Below are positions 1-9,396 of a DNA stretch of 64,000 nucleotides, one piece after another. Both the position numbers and the translations under genes were made by a program. A model generated the notes under the pieces. The model was not told the origin of the DNA and did not search any database. It saw only the letters and a program-made list of their open reading frames with translations. Positions within the stretch are counted from its first letter, which is position 1; every line of letters starts with the position of its first letter. Where the stretch lies: the NCBI RefSeq assembly GCF_003259335.1, contig NZ_QLLL01000002.1, positions 124,001 through 188,000 of the forward strand. Reading direction: 5' to 3'. The stretch is from Chitinophaga skermanii (GTDB lineage: Bacteria > Bacteroidota > Bacteroidia > Chitinophagales > Chitinophagaceae).

Positions 1-1208
1 TCAAAGACACACCCATCATACTGCCCAATGCCACAGCCAAGCAAGCCTATTCATTCCAGTTCGATTTATCGGCATTTCCGCATACACGCATACGGGAAAT
101 TCGGTTACTCGATAAAGTAGGGCTGGCTTTTGATCCGGTTACGGCGCAAATAACCGGTGTACCCATGGTGGCCATTACAGTAGACTTGCAGGTTGTTTTT
201 ACATGTGGACAAGATGAAGACCAGGCAGAAGACATCAAAATTATTCCGCTGATTGTAAATGCCGATCCGAAAGACTTGTGGTTGAACAAACCGAGTAATA
301 AAAGTGCATTGTATGCGAAAGAAGACAGTGATCGATACGCCGGTACTTTTCTCGACAAACGCATTGTAGTAGCTTCTCAACGTGGACGTTCGCATGCGCA
401 TGAAGGTTCGTTCCGGGATGATCACTTTTATACAAAGCCGTTATTGCTGGGTTGGGAGATTATTGCGGTAGCAGATGGCGCGGGTTCAGCCAAGTTTTCA
501 CGGGAGGGTTCAAGGATAGCCACCACGTTTATTGCCGATAGTTTTAATGATGAAGGGGTGTTGAAGGAATTATCGGATCGTTGTACGGAATACTTCACCC
601 CTACCGAAGAACATTCAACGGAAGAGCAAGCATTGAAGCACAAGTCGGCCATCATTAACATCCTCTATAAATCTGTCCGTAGCCTTCACACTGCGCTCAG
701 CAATTTTGCTACGCAAGAACAGGTACAACTGAAGGATTTAAATACGACGTTGATTTTCGCCTTGGTTAAAAAATTCGAATACGGTTACGTAGTGTTAACG
801 TTTGGTGTGGGCGATTGCCCCATTAATGTTATCACGGAAAACCCGCACGAGGTAAAACTCCTAAACCAACTCGACATCGGCGAATTTGGTGGAGGTACCA
901 GGTTCATTACCATGCCGGAAATATTCACGAACGAAATAGTGAGCCGATTTGCCATTCACCGTTTTAGCGATTTCTCCAAGCTTGTATTAATGACCGATGG
1001 TATTTATGATCCCAAGTTCATTACAGAGAACAAACTGGAAGACAAAGCGGCTTGGGATATGTTTTGGGCTGATTTAGCCGGTGAGAATGAAGACCAAGCA
1101 AAAGTTGACTTCCTACAACCCAACGGTATCGACCAACAATTATTATCGTGGTTAGACTTCTGGAGCAAAGGCAACCACGACGATCGTACGCTCGCCATAA
1201 TTTATTAA
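1..1208 (+). CDS. PP2C-like serine/threonine phosphatase, 5' partial
   Basis: The frame is open from base 3, so the start lies before the window; the internal ATG at 165 is not a convincing start because the peptide continues smoothly upstream. The first ~100 visible residues form a beta-rich region of unknown function. A PP2C-like domain follows, with the metal-site motif VADGAGSA near visible residues 155-163 and a terminal DDRTLAIIY block matching the last PP2C Asp motif. It ends 3 bases before a kinase gene, and terC follows. PP2C phosphatase, zinc-ribbon kinase and TerC occur together in the Ter stress-response loci described in bacteria. I infer that phosphatase and kinase act on a common cytoplasmic target. 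Phosphatase activity is inferred, not shown. Confidence 0.82.
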   Translation, partial: KDTPIILPNATAKQAYSFQFDLSAFPHTRIREIRLLDKVGLAFDPVTAQITGVPMVAITVDLQVVFTCGQDEDQAEDIKIIPLIVNADPKDLWLNKPSNKSALYAKEDSDRYAGTFLDKRIVVASQRGRSHAHEGSFRDDHFYTKPLLLGWEIIAVADGAGSAKFSREGSRIATTFIADSFNDEGVLKELSDRCTEYFTPTEEHSTEEQALKHKSAIINILYKSVRSLHTALSNFATQEQVQLKDLNTTLIFALVKKFEYGYVVLTFGVGDCPINVITENPHEVKLLNQLDIGEFGGGTRFITMPEIFTNEIVSRFAIHRFSDFSKLVLMTDGIYDPKFITENKLEDKAAWDMFWADLAGENEDQAKVDFLQPNGIDQQLLSWLDFWSKGNHDDRTLAIIY

Positions 1209-1211
1209 GCT

Positions 1212-2723
1212 ATGCAAACAGTAAAGGTTACTTCCATTATTGATACTTCTAAAAGCTACGAGTACATCGACAATGGCACGCCGAAACAAGGCGGTGTGAA
1301 AGATGTGTACTTCTCGCCCGATAGGAAATATGTTGTTGCCTTCTTTAGAACGCCCTTAGACTTCAACCAAAAAGATCGTATCAAGCGCATTGTTACCTTG
1401 TATTTAGACAACATCAAAAAAGGTCATGCGGCTGATTACTACTTACAAGATATTTTCCGTTGGCCTTACGATGCGGTAGAGCGAGATGGGAAAACGGGCG
1501 TGATTGTACCGGTATACGATCAGCGGTTTTTCTTTCACAAAGGGTACGGTGCGAACGATAATATCAAAGGCGGCGAAAAAGTAGGCAAATGGTTTACCTC
1601 TCCTTCTTTCAGGCATCAACAATATCCATTGTCGCTAGATCGGGCAGAATTAGGCGATTGGCTAAGTTATTTCCAAGTGGCAATTAGTATATGCCGAGGT
1701 GTAAAGAAAATGCACCAAATGGGATTAGCGCATAGCGATTTATCGTACAACAACGTATTGGTAGACCCTGTTACCAAATCGGCCAACATTATCGACCTTG
1801 ATGGTTTGGTTGTGCCGAACTTATTTCCACCCGAAGTAATTGGTACCGCCGACTTTATTGCGCCAGAAGTATTGCGTACGAAGCACCTTAAAATATCGGA
1901 CCCCAACCGTATTCTTCCCAACCAAAGGACCGACTTACATGCTTTGGCGGTGCTTATTTACATGTATTTACTCAGGCGGCATCCATTAAGGGGCGGGAAG
2001 ATTTGGGATACGGATGCGGAGAAAGATGAACTGCTGGCAATGGGCGAAAAAGCATTGTTCGTAGAACATCCTACCGATGCCACCAACCGCGTAAAAACGG
2101 ATCAATTGCGTAAATGGGATACTTTCTGGGGCAATCCTAGTAAAATTCCCTATACGGCAACCGGGCCCTATTTATCCGACCTATTTCGACGTGCTTTCAT
2201 CGATGGGTTACATCAACCTATGCAGCGCCCTATTGCTAATGAATGGGAAACTGCTTTACTAAAAACAGTAGACCTTATACAACCTTGTCATAACCCTTCT
2301 TGCGAAGAGAAATGGTACGTATTCGACAATACATCCAAGCCTACTTGCCCCTTCTGTGGCACATCGCATAAAGGCACTTTACCCGTGGTGGATTTATACT
2401 TCAAGTTTAAGGATGATGTATGGAAACCTGAAGGACATCGCTTGATGGTGTACCATCAACAATACCTTTTTAAATGGCACGTGTCGAGGAAGGTAATTCG
2501 CAATGAAAGTTTAACAGCTGAAGATAAAAAACCGGTGGGCTACTTCGCTTTTCATCAAAACAAATGGGTGCTTGTGAACCTTTCGCTCGATGGTATGAAA
2601 GACCTTACTACGCAACAAACCATTCCTCACAATGCTATGGTGGAGCTAAACAGTGGTGGTAAGATTTTATTATCGAACGAGGAAGGTGGCAGGCTACTTT
2701 ATATCACTATTACGAATCAATAA
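1212..2723 (+). CDS. Protein kinase-like protein with zinc ribbon, Ter-locus type
   Basis: 503 residues. The kinase-like core has HSD at 174-176 in place of HRD, Asn181 in the catalytic loop, DLD at 195-197 in place of DFG, and a GTADFIAPEVL segment equivalent to the APE motif. I do not see a clean VAIK lysine in the N lobe (the matching stretch is VVAF), so activity is uncertain. Near residues 358-385 a CX4C...CX2C zinc ribbon follows, then a C-terminal ~100-residue beta-rich domain that looks FHA-like. The gene starts 3 bases after the PP2C gene and ends 9 bases before terC, so the three are probably one transcript. Known Ter-locus kinases share this kinase plus zinc-ribbon layout. Substrate unknown. 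Confidence 0.82.
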   Translation: MQTVKVTSIIDTSKSYEYIDNGTPKQGGVKDVYFSPDRKYVVAFFRTPLDFNQKDRIKRIVTLYLDNIKKGHAADYYLQDIFRWPYDAVERDGKTGVIVPVYDQRFFFHKGYGANDNIKGGEKVGKWFTSPSFRHQQYPLSLDRAELGDWLSYFQVAISICRGVKKMHQMGLAHSDLSYNNVLVDPVTKSANIIDLDGLVVPNLFPPEVIGTADFIAPEVLRTKHLKISDPNRILPNQRTDLHALAVLIYMYLLRRHPLRGGKIWDTDAEKDELLAMGEKALFVEHPTDATNRVKTDQLRKWDTFWGNPSKIPYTATGPYLSDLFRRAFIDGLHQPMQRPIANEWETALLKTVDLIQPCHNPSCEEKWYVFDNTSKPTCPFCGTSHKGTLPVVDLYFKFKDDVWKPEGHRLMVYHQQYLFKWHVSRKVIRNESLTAEDKKPVGYFAFHQNKWVLVNLSLDGMKDLTTQQTIPHNAMVELNSGGKILLSNEEGGRLLYITITNQ

Positions 2724-2732
2724 TTACTAAAA

Positions 2733-3758
2733 ATGGAACAAAATATTTTACAACTGCACCCCGGGCTTGTTTGGGGTTTCGCGGTAACAGTTTTCGTGAT
2801 GTTGTTGCTTGATTTGGGGATTTTTCATAAGAAGAGTCATGTTGTGACCTCAAAAGAGGCATTAACCTGGTCGTTGGTATGGATTAGTTTAGCCATGGTA
2901 TTCTCTGGTGTTGTATTGTGGGTGTTTAGTCATGATAGTGGCGGTTCCACCGTGGCGATAGAAAAGTTTACGCAGTTTCAAACGGCGTATTGGATAGAGA
3001 AAGCCCTATCGGTCGACAACCTATTTGTATTTATTCTTGTATTTTCTTATTTCAAAGTACCGCGGGAGTTGCATCACCGTGTGTTGTTTTGGGGTATTTT
3101 AGGCGCCCTTGTATTCCGGGCTATTTTTATATTCGCCGGTGTGGGGCTGATTAATGTTACTTACTTGAACCCCATATTGGAATTGCTGGGTGCGAAACCT
3201 TTAGCTTGGAATATTAACTTGGTATTGACCATATTCGGGATATTCCTTGTATATGCCGGTGTTAAATCTTGGGGCAAAGGCGACGAGGAAGAAGAAAGTG
3301 ATTTCAGTAATTCGGCCGGTGCGAAGCTTGTACGCAGGTTATACAAAGTAAGCGACCACTACGATGGTGGCAAATTTTTCACTGTAAAGAATGGTATCAA
3401 AGTAGCTACGCCGTTATTGGTGGTAGTAGCCGTTATTGAATTCACGGATGTATTGTTCGCGGTGGATTCTATCCCGGCCATCTTTGCTATTTCAAAGGAC
3501 CCATTTATTCTCTATACCTCTAACATTTTTGCCATTTTGGGTTTACGTTCGTTGTACTTCTTGTTGTCGAACTTCATACATATGTTTAGCAAATTGCCTT
3601 ACGGGTTGTCGATCATTCTTTCCTTTATTGGATTGAAGATGATTATTTCGCCGTGGGTGCATATATCTTCGCCGGTTTCTTTGGGCGTTGTGGTAGGTAT
3701 ATTAATAATTTCGGTGGTGGCATCGTTGATGTTCCCGGAAAGGAAGGAAGCGGTGTAG
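2733..3758 (+). CDS. terC: TerC family integral membrane protein
   Basis: 341 residues, hydrophobic almost throughout, with about nine predicted membrane spans. Family motifs are visible: SVDNLFVFILVF near residue 93 and EFTDVLFAVDSIPAIFAI near residue 236, with acidic residues inside membrane segments as expected for TerC/Alx metal-ion exporters. A charged cytoplasmic loop (GDEEEESD) lies near residue 185. It is the last gene of the phosphatase-kinase-terC operon and is followed by a bidirectional terminator. Members of the family have been linked to tellurite resistance and to Mn2+ export with effects on exported proteins; here the role is most likely metal or envelope stress homeostasis. 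The exact substrate cannot be read from sequence. Confidence 0.93.
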   Translation: MEQNILQLHPGLVWGFAVTVFVMLLLDLGIFHKKSHVVTSKEALTWSLVWISLAMVFSGVVLWVFSHDSGGSTVAIEKFTQFQTAYWIEKALSVDNLFVFILVFSYFKVPRELHHRVLFWGILGALVFRAIFIFAGVGLINVTYLNPILELLGAKPLAWNINLVLTIFGIFLVYAGVKSWGKGDEEEESDFSNSAGAKLVRRLYKVSDHYDGGKFFTVKNGIKVATPLLVVVAVIEFTDVLFAVDSIPAIFAISKDPFILYTSNIFAILGLRSLYFLLSNFIHMFSKLPYGLSIILSFIGLKMIISPWVHISSPVSLGVVVGILIISVVASLMFPERKEAV

Positions 3759-3780
3759 CTGGATGTTTAATGAATAAGAA

Positions 3781-3813
3781 AAAGCCGCACAGGCCATAGA
3801 CCTATGCGGCTTT
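3781..3813. terminator. Bidirectional intrinsic terminator
   Basis: AAAGCCGCA at 3781-3789 pairs with TGCGGCTTT at 3805-3813; the stem extends inwards through AGG/CCT with one mismatch. A-rich sequence precedes and TTTGTTT follows it, so it can stop both the terC operon (+) and the convergent PepSY operon (-). Confidence 0.85.
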
Positions 3814-3838
3814 GTTTATCGATGGGGGTGCTTCTGTA

Positions 3839-4981
3839 TTAGTTCGCACTTACATTGTTCAATACAGCTTTCTTCACCGGCTTTTTCTTTTTCTTCTTAC
3901 CCCACCACACTAAGAAACCGGTTATGGGCAAACTAGCACATATAAGGCTACCTAGGAAATAAATCACTTGGGTGGTCATACCAGCTAATGAACCTACGTG
4001 AAGGCCGTAATTAGCACGCATAATTAAATCTGCAAACTTTAGTTCACGGAGTGTTTTCTCGGAGGTGGGTAATTGTGCTAAAGTATGTTGATCGAGGTAA
4101 ATATCTCTCCATGTACCGCGATGCATATCTACGCAAAGGTATAGTGCTTCAGCGGGTTCATCGGGGAAGGCAACGATAATTTCCTTTTTGTTGTAGACGC
4201 CAATTTCGTTGATGCCTTTACGCCATGCTTTGTCGACATTATCGATGCTGGTAATTGTGCGAATAATGCTTGTATCGGAATGGCTGCTTACCCGGGGAGG
4301 TACACTTTCACCTCCTGAAGCAGTCCAGTATACACTGGAAGAAAACCAACCGAAACACATCATTAAAGCAGAAAAGGCGAAAATGGTTGCTACGATGAAG
4401 GAATAGAAGCCTAGCACATTGTGTAAATCATAGTTAACACGCTTAAAGCTGGCTGTCCATTTAATCTTGAAACTTTTGTCGACGTTGGCTTTCTTTAAGT
4501 TTTTAGGCCACCAGAGTACGATACCTGTGACTAATAAAATGAAGAAAAGTAATGTACCATAAGCAGTGATGTGGTGGCCCACTTCATGTGGTAACCACAA
4601 AAAGATATGTCCATCTAGTACCCAATCAAAGAAATCTTCCCGTTCTACAATTGCATTTACTTGTGCCGTATATGGATTTACAAAGGCTACGGAATCACTT
4701 TTTTCGAGTGATACTACAGCGGCTTTGTCTTCCCCTTTATACCATATTGAAGTAACAGGTTTACCTGCTGCTGCGGCAGCGGATTTTGCTAAGGCCGATG
4801 GTGGCAGCATGTCTACTTTCCCCGTATTAGGCGCATGTCGCCACGGGTTGGTAGCGTTGCGGATCTCATGTTCAAACACTAATACGCAGCCGGTAATACC
4901 CATAATTACTACAATAATGCCGGATACTAATCCTAACCATAAATGCAACCACGCGTTCAGTTTCTTTAATAGTTTCTTCAT
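3839..4981 (-). CDS. PepSY-associated TM helix protein (XusC/FpvG-like reductase)
   Basis: 380 residues with four clear membrane spans (about 12-35, 138-160, 187-212 and 338-360) and PepSY-type periplasmic regions. The N terminus LHLWLGLVSGIIVVIMGITG is typical of PepSY_TM proteins; the C terminus is a Lys-rich cytoplasmic tail. It is the last gene of a five-gene run of sigma factor, anti-sigma, TonB receptor, DUF4374 lipoprotein and this protein. In Bacteroides thetaiotaomicron the XusABC xenosiderophore system has the same receptor, lipoprotein and PepSY order, and PepSY membrane proteins such as FpvG reduce siderophore-bound iron. I infer reductive release of iron at the inner membrane. 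Confidence 0.85.
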   Translation of the reverse strand: MKKLLKKLNAWLHLWLGLVSGIIVVIMGITGCVLVFEHEIRNATNPWRHAPNTGKVDMLPPSALAKSAAAAAGKPVTSIWYKGEDKAAVVSLEKSDSVAFVNPYTAQVNAIVEREDFFDWVLDGHIFLWLPHEVGHHITAYGTLLFFILLVTGIVLWWPKNLKKANVDKSFKIKWTASFKRVNYDLHNVLGFYSFIVATIFAFSALMMCFGWFSSSVYWTASGGESVPPRVSSHSDTSIIRTITSIDNVDKAWRKGINEIGVYNKKEIIVAFPDEPAEALYLCVDMHRGTWRDIYLDQHTLAQLPTSEKTLRELKFADLIMRANYGLHVGSLAGMTTQVIYFLGSLICASLPITGFLVWWGKKKKKKPVKKAVLNNVSAN

Positions 4982-5105
4982 CTCAAATAATTTCGTCCAA
5001 GTTCTTTCGCTCTATACTTTAATTTGCAGCCGTTCGAAATAGGGAACATACTGGTGTTGTATACTTACGCGCGGCAATGCTGCCTGCTGAAGCAATTGTT
5101 TTATC

Positions 5106-6338
5106 TTACCATTTGTCGATACGCAATAAATATTCATACCCCTGGTCGAAGGCCAAACCTTGGGTAAGGTTGCCTGTCATTGGATCGTATTCATACATAT
5201 GTCCTTTTTTATCGGGAGAATTCAACATGATATAGGCTTTGTTATCTTCCACTACAACTGCATTTACATATACTTCACCGATATCGGTAGGTAAATCGAG
5301 TTTACGCACGATTTCACCTTTTCTTACGTTGAAGATGACGAAATAGCTTTCCCAGTAGTAGTAGAAATCGGGACGTGATCTATCGGAAGGAATTCTAACA
5401 CGCGCAATGGCTTCGCCGTTACCGATGTACCACATAGCTTGGCAAGTATGACCTTTTAACGCGGCAGAAAAATCGAAGAAATAATTCGGATCGATTTCGG
5501 CCGTACCATTTTTAATACGGTAGATGGCAGAACCACCATCGTAATCGAAGCCTGCTTCTGGTACCGTGGTGAAATAAATGTCATTTCTATCATCGGTGAA
5601 AGAATACGGTGTATAACGCGTAGGTGCACCAGGTACCCAAGAGCGGCTATCTTCCAGCGTAGCGCTGATATTCATCGATGGGTAATCGATTACGGATACC
5701 AATACTTTGGGATATGGCAATGCCGGCCATTTAGCAGTATAGCTATACCCCATAAAGATTTTACCATCGCGGTATTCTACGAAACCAGGTGCAATGGCGA
5801 GGTATTCTTTCTCGGCAGGTAAAGAGATGTTCAATTCACCGTTGCTTACGCTTAAGTCGGTCACTTTTACTTCGCTGTACAGCACTTTATCGCTGGTACC
5901 GTTGGTACCGATTAGGATCAATGTTTCAGCATTCACCCATACGTGCGAGCTAATACTGGCCATTTGTGGGAACGGCACTTCTTTATCGGTGATAAGTTTG
6001 TCGTTGTTAATGTGGTATTTACCTAAGCGACCGGTATTGCTATTCAAATAATAATAATAACCATCGCGTTGAATAAAGCCTTGGTCGTTACAAATGGTGG
6101 TTACATTCACACCTTTACCATTTAAGCCAACGGAACCTTCTTTCAAGGAAGGCACTTCAACCAAGTAATAAGCAGTGTTTGGCCAACTGCCGAGCATCAT
6201 CAAGGCACCGTATTTCTTATCGCGGCTACCTTCTTCTTCGGTAAAACGTTTGGGTTCTTTCTCGCAACCGGCTAACAATACAGCACAAAATACGGCCGGT
6301 GCAATAATGATATGTTGGAAAAATCTATTCAATTTCAT
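5106..6338 (-). CDS. DUF4374 surface lipoprotein (XusB-like)
   Basis: 410 residues. A signal peptide ends in the lipobox LLAGC with the lipidated Cys at residue 25. The mature part is a series of beta-strand-rich repeats consistent with a beta-propeller, as expected for DUF4374. It lies 19 bases downstream of the TonB receptor and upstream of the PepSY gene. In B. thetaiotaomicron the equivalent position is held by XusB, a siderophore-binding outer-membrane lipoprotein, so I infer capture of an iron-siderophore for the receptor. The ligand cannot be predicted from the sequence. Confidence 0.85.
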   Translation of the reverse strand: MKLNRFFQHIIIAPAVFCAVLLAGCEKEPKRFTEEEGSRDKKYGALMMLGSWPNTAYYLVEVPSLKEGSVGLNGKGVNVTTICNDQGFIQRDGYYYYLNSNTGRLGKYHINNDKLITDKEVPFPQMASISSHVWVNAETLILIGTNGTSDKVLYSEVKVTDLSVSNGELNISLPAEKEYLAIAPGFVEYRDGKIFMGYSYTAKWPALPYPKVLVSVIDYPSMNISATLEDSRSWVPGAPTRYTPYSFTDDRNDIYFTTVPEAGFDYDGGSAIYRIKNGTAEIDPNYFFDFSAALKGHTCQAMWYIGNGEAIARVRIPSDRSRPDFYYYWESYFVIFNVRKGEIVRKLDLPTDIGEVYVNAVVVEDNKAYIMLNSPDKKGHMYEYDPMTGNLTQGLAFDQGYEYLLRIDKW

Positions 6339-6357
6339 GATCTAGTCTTAATAAATT

Positions 6358-8724
6358 TTATCGAATGAAGTATCTCAATTTCACAGCAAATGCACGACCC
6401 GGCTTTTGTAAGCGGAAGTTATCGTAAGCAATCTCATCCGATAAGTTGCGGCATTCTACGCCGATATTATACGTACCATCGTGCATGGAGTAAGTTAACA
6501 CAGCATTGTGGATCAACTGTTTTGGAATGATGGGATTACTGTTGATGTTACCATATGCTTCCCAAGAAAGATAAAACCAGTGTACATATTGCGTATACCA
6601 ATTCAACTGAATGCGAGAACCTTTACCTAACAAGTTGTTTTTACCAATGTTTACATCGGCATTCCAGAACAAGGAAGGTTGGTTCGGTACTTTATTACCG
6701 AAAGTAATATCGGGTACCGTAGAGCCTGCTTTTGTGAAACGCGTGTTGTTAATCATTCGTTGGTAGCTAAGGTTGAAGGAACCACCGATTAAATCGGCAT
6801 ATTGGTATTTTACTTCCCCTTCGAAACCGTTGATTTTTACGGAAGATTTATTCTCGTAACGTCTTGCCGCCGGCACGTAATAAATAAAGTCGTCGGCATT
6901 GCGGTTGAAGTAACCTGCTTCCGTGTAGAAGTTGTGTTTGCCGAGGCGTGTGCTATAGTAGAAACCGGCGTTAAAGTTGTTGCTCGATTCTGGTTTCAGG
7001 GTAAGGTTAGGTACCGTTAAGTAGCCGTTACCAAACATTTCTTCTGCTTCTTGTAGGCGGTAAGCACGTTCGTAAGATGCTTTCACGCCTAGTTCTCCCG
7101 TTATTTTAAAACGAGTAGCCACACCATAGCCGTAGTTTTCTTGGAAGTCTTTCAACCGCTCGTATACAACGGCGCCATTTGTATCGAAACGCAGTACTTG
7201 GCTTTGTTGCGTACCTACACCGTACATTTTACCGAAGAAAGTATTCGCCCAACGACCATCGAAGAAGGTTTGTTGATAAGCTATACCTATCACGTGCTTA
7301 CCTAAAGTGCTGGGGATATGATCACGATCTTCTTTCAGCGTATTATAGCTTTTGTTTTGGATGTGATCGAAAGTATAGTTTAGGTTAAATGAATGTTGTT
7401 TGTTGATATCATAGCTGATGTTCAAACGAGCGAATTGACGAGGACGGGTAATTTTGCTGATCGTTGGTTCGTTGCTCATTTCGGGTTTGGTAGCTTTTAC
7501 ATAAGTGCCATCCCATTGGTAGCGGCGCATAGCAGTATCAACTACGTTGATTTCATCGGCAGCAATAGCACCGTAAAAGTTAAGGTGTAAGCCTTCGGTG
7601 AAGAGGTTGCTTTTTTTATAACGAACAGAACCGTTTAAGCTATGTCCTTTTCTTACAGCGGCGCCGTACACCATTTGTTGTTCGATACCTGTTTGCAGTT
7701 CTTGGTTGTAGCCTGAACCTGAGAACCCGACAAAGAAAACATCTGCCCATTTTCTATTCACCACACCCGCTTCGATTTGCCCCATAGCGGAACGGTATTG
7801 GTCGTGGAAGCGGTTGAAATCTTTTTCTACGTAGTCGTATTTTTTCTCGTCCCACACTTCTACACCGCGCATTGTATAGTTATTGTCGGCGTAATTGTAG
7901 AAAGAACTTACGCGGATAATGAATGGTGAGGCTGAATCGGGTTTGAATTGCGCGTTCAGTGATGCCCTGTGTGTATTAAAAGAACCGTAGCTATAGCTTG
8001 CATCTAGGAACCTTTGTGTGCTTTGATCGGTGACGATATTTACGATACCACCTAATGCATCGGAACCATAATCTACCGGTACTACGCCTTTGTATACTTC
8101 GATACGTTTAGCCAAGTTCACAGGGATGTTGTTTAAGCTCATAGTGCTGCCCATAATATCTAAAGGCACCCCATCGAGGAAATACTTTACTGATTTACCG
8201 GAGAGCCCGTTGATCGAGAACGTAAAATCAGACCCTACACCACCTTGTTCACGAACACGTACGCCTGTAGTGCGGCTTAGTACTTGGTTGAGGTCGGCCG
8301 TAGTATTCGCGTATTGTTTTGTGTCGATGGCATTAATAGTAAACGCTTGTTCTTTCAGTACTTGTGCTTGTGTTTTACCATATACTTGTACTTCGTCGAG
8401 GTTTTTACCAGGCGCCAGGGTAAAATCGATTGATGTATTTTTTGTTGTTAATTGGATGGTTTTTGTGGCCCGATCGAACCCAACGGCAGATACTTCAAGG
8501 GTGTACTTGCCTGTATTAGATACGCGAACCGTGTAGGTACCATTTTCGTCGGACACAGCACCTAGCTTTGTATTTTGTATACGTACAGTGGCACCTGGAA
8601 TGGGTTGCCCGTTGGTGGAGGCGGTGATTTTACCGGAGATCACCCACGCACCTGTTTGCTGTGCTGCAGCAGCAAGCGTTAGCAAACACAAGGAAAAAGT
8701 AAAAAGGAATTGCCTGATGGTCAT
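6358..8724 (-). CDS. TonB-dependent siderophore-type receptor (XusA-like)
   Basis: 788 residues. A signal peptide (residues 1-21, ending AAAAQ) is followed by a carboxypeptidase-D regulatory-like domain (about 28-110), a TonB plug (about 125-235, with DGVPLDIMGS and LGGIVNIVTD) and a beta-barrel ending in an aromatic C-terminal strand (KLRYFIR). The size fits siderophore receptors rather than the ~1000-residue SusC proteins, and there is no STN domain. It follows a sigma factor and short anti-sigma by 11 bases and precedes the DUF4374 lipoprotein. I infer active uptake of an iron complex across the outer membrane. Confidence 0.9.
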   Translation of the reverse strand: MTIRQFLFTFSLCLLTLAAAAQQTGAWVISGKITASTNGQPIPGATVRIQNTKLGAVSDENGTYTVRVSNTGKYTLEVSAVGFDRATKTIQLTTKNTSIDFTLAPGKNLDEVQVYGKTQAQVLKEQAFTINAIDTKQYANTTADLNQVLSRTTGVRVREQGGVGSDFTFSINGLSGKSVKYFLDGVPLDIMGSTMSLNNIPVNLAKRIEVYKGVVPVDYGSDALGGIVNIVTDQSTQRFLDASYSYGSFNTHRASLNAQFKPDSASPFIIRVSSFYNYADNNYTMRGVEVWDEKKYDYVEKDFNRFHDQYRSAMGQIEAGVVNRKWADVFFVGFSGSGYNQELQTGIEQQMVYGAAVRKGHSLNGSVRYKKSNLFTEGLHLNFYGAIAADEINVVDTAMRRYQWDGTYVKATKPEMSNEPTISKITRPRQFARLNISYDINKQHSFNLNYTFDHIQNKSYNTLKEDRDHIPSTLGKHVIGIAYQQTFFDGRWANTFFGKMYGVGTQQSQVLRFDTNGAVVYERLKDFQENYGYGVATRFKITGELGVKASYERAYRLQEAEEMFGNGYLTVPNLTLKPESSNNFNAGFYYSTRLGKHNFYTEAGYFNRNADDFIYYVPAARRYENKSSVKINGFEGEVKYQYADLIGGSFNLSYQRMINNTRFTKAGSTVPDITFGNKVPNQPSLFWNADVNIGKNNLLGKGSRIQLNWYTQYVHWFYLSWEAYGNINSNPIIPKQLIHNAVLTYSMHDGTYNIGVECRNLSDEIAYDNFRLQKPGRAFAVKLRYFIR

Positions 8725-8735
8725 TTAATAAGTGT

Positions 8736-9359
8736 TTATAATTGGTGCTGTTGCTGGAGCAACTTTGTTTGTATGATTTTCCTGATTGCCGGGGGAACGC
8801 CTTCCATGCGGCTTCTATTAACAGCAATCACTTGGTTCGGCATTGTTAGCAGGATGTAGGATTGATCGGCCTGTAATTCCATCGATTGTTTAGCGCCTAT
8901 GTGTTCGCCGCAATGCACTTGTACGTTTACGGGAATATCGTTGGAAGAGCTGTTGTCGATTTCTACAATACCGCAAAGCTGCACGAGTAATGGACCGGAT
9001 GAGTCGATCGCAACATGGCTACCGGGCCCGGCATTATAACTAAGTGCTTTGTTATGCTGCTGGTTCGGGTGATTGAGTTGCCAGCCCATCCAACTACCGG
9101 CCATGATAACCGTGGCGATACTAGCAGCAATGGCCATACGATAGCGACGGTAAAAAGGTACTACCCCGTTTCGTGGTAATACTTGGGTGGATAGTTGTTG
9201 CCAAGTGGCATCAAACGCAGCCTTTTCTCCTTCGAAGGGAAGCGAATCGTTTGGCGACGCGGCACCTTGAAGCCAAGCCTCTACTGCCAGCTTTTCAGCC
9301 GGTGTGCATGCTTGTTGGAGGTAGCGTTCTAATAGTTCTTTGTTGATGTCCATATTCAT
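8736..9359 (-). CDS. Short FecR-like anti-sigma factor
   Basis: 207 residues from the ATG at 9359, chosen because MNMDINKELLERYLQ matches the usual N-terminal anti-sigma helix; a longer frame to 9386 adds only residues unlike the family. The cytoplasmic part has FecR-like helices, then one membrane span (about 82-100) and a short periplasmic domain of ~100 residues, roughly half the normal FecR size. It sits between the sigma factor and the TonB receptor. The receptor has no STN domain, so the usual FecA-FecR contact may not apply. Anti-sigma function rests on position and architecture. Confidence 0.7.
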   Translation of the reverse strand: MNMDINKELLERYLQQACTPAEKLAVEAWLQGAASPNDSLPFEGEKAAFDATWQQLSTQVLPRNGVVPFYRRYRMAIAASIATVIMAGSWMGWQLNHPNQQHNKALSYNAGPGSHVAIDSSGPLLVQLCGIVEIDNSSSNDIPVNVQVHCGEHIGAKQSMELQADQSYILLTMPNQVIAVNRSRMEGVPPAIRKIIQTKLLQQQHQL

Positions 9360-9396
9360 GTAACTATATATTAGTTCCATGAACAAGCCTTACCCC

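Noticed and set aside
4566..5042. 158-residue plus-strand frame opposite the PepSY gene
   Set aside because: Antisense shadow of the PepSY protein gene with low-complexity sequence.
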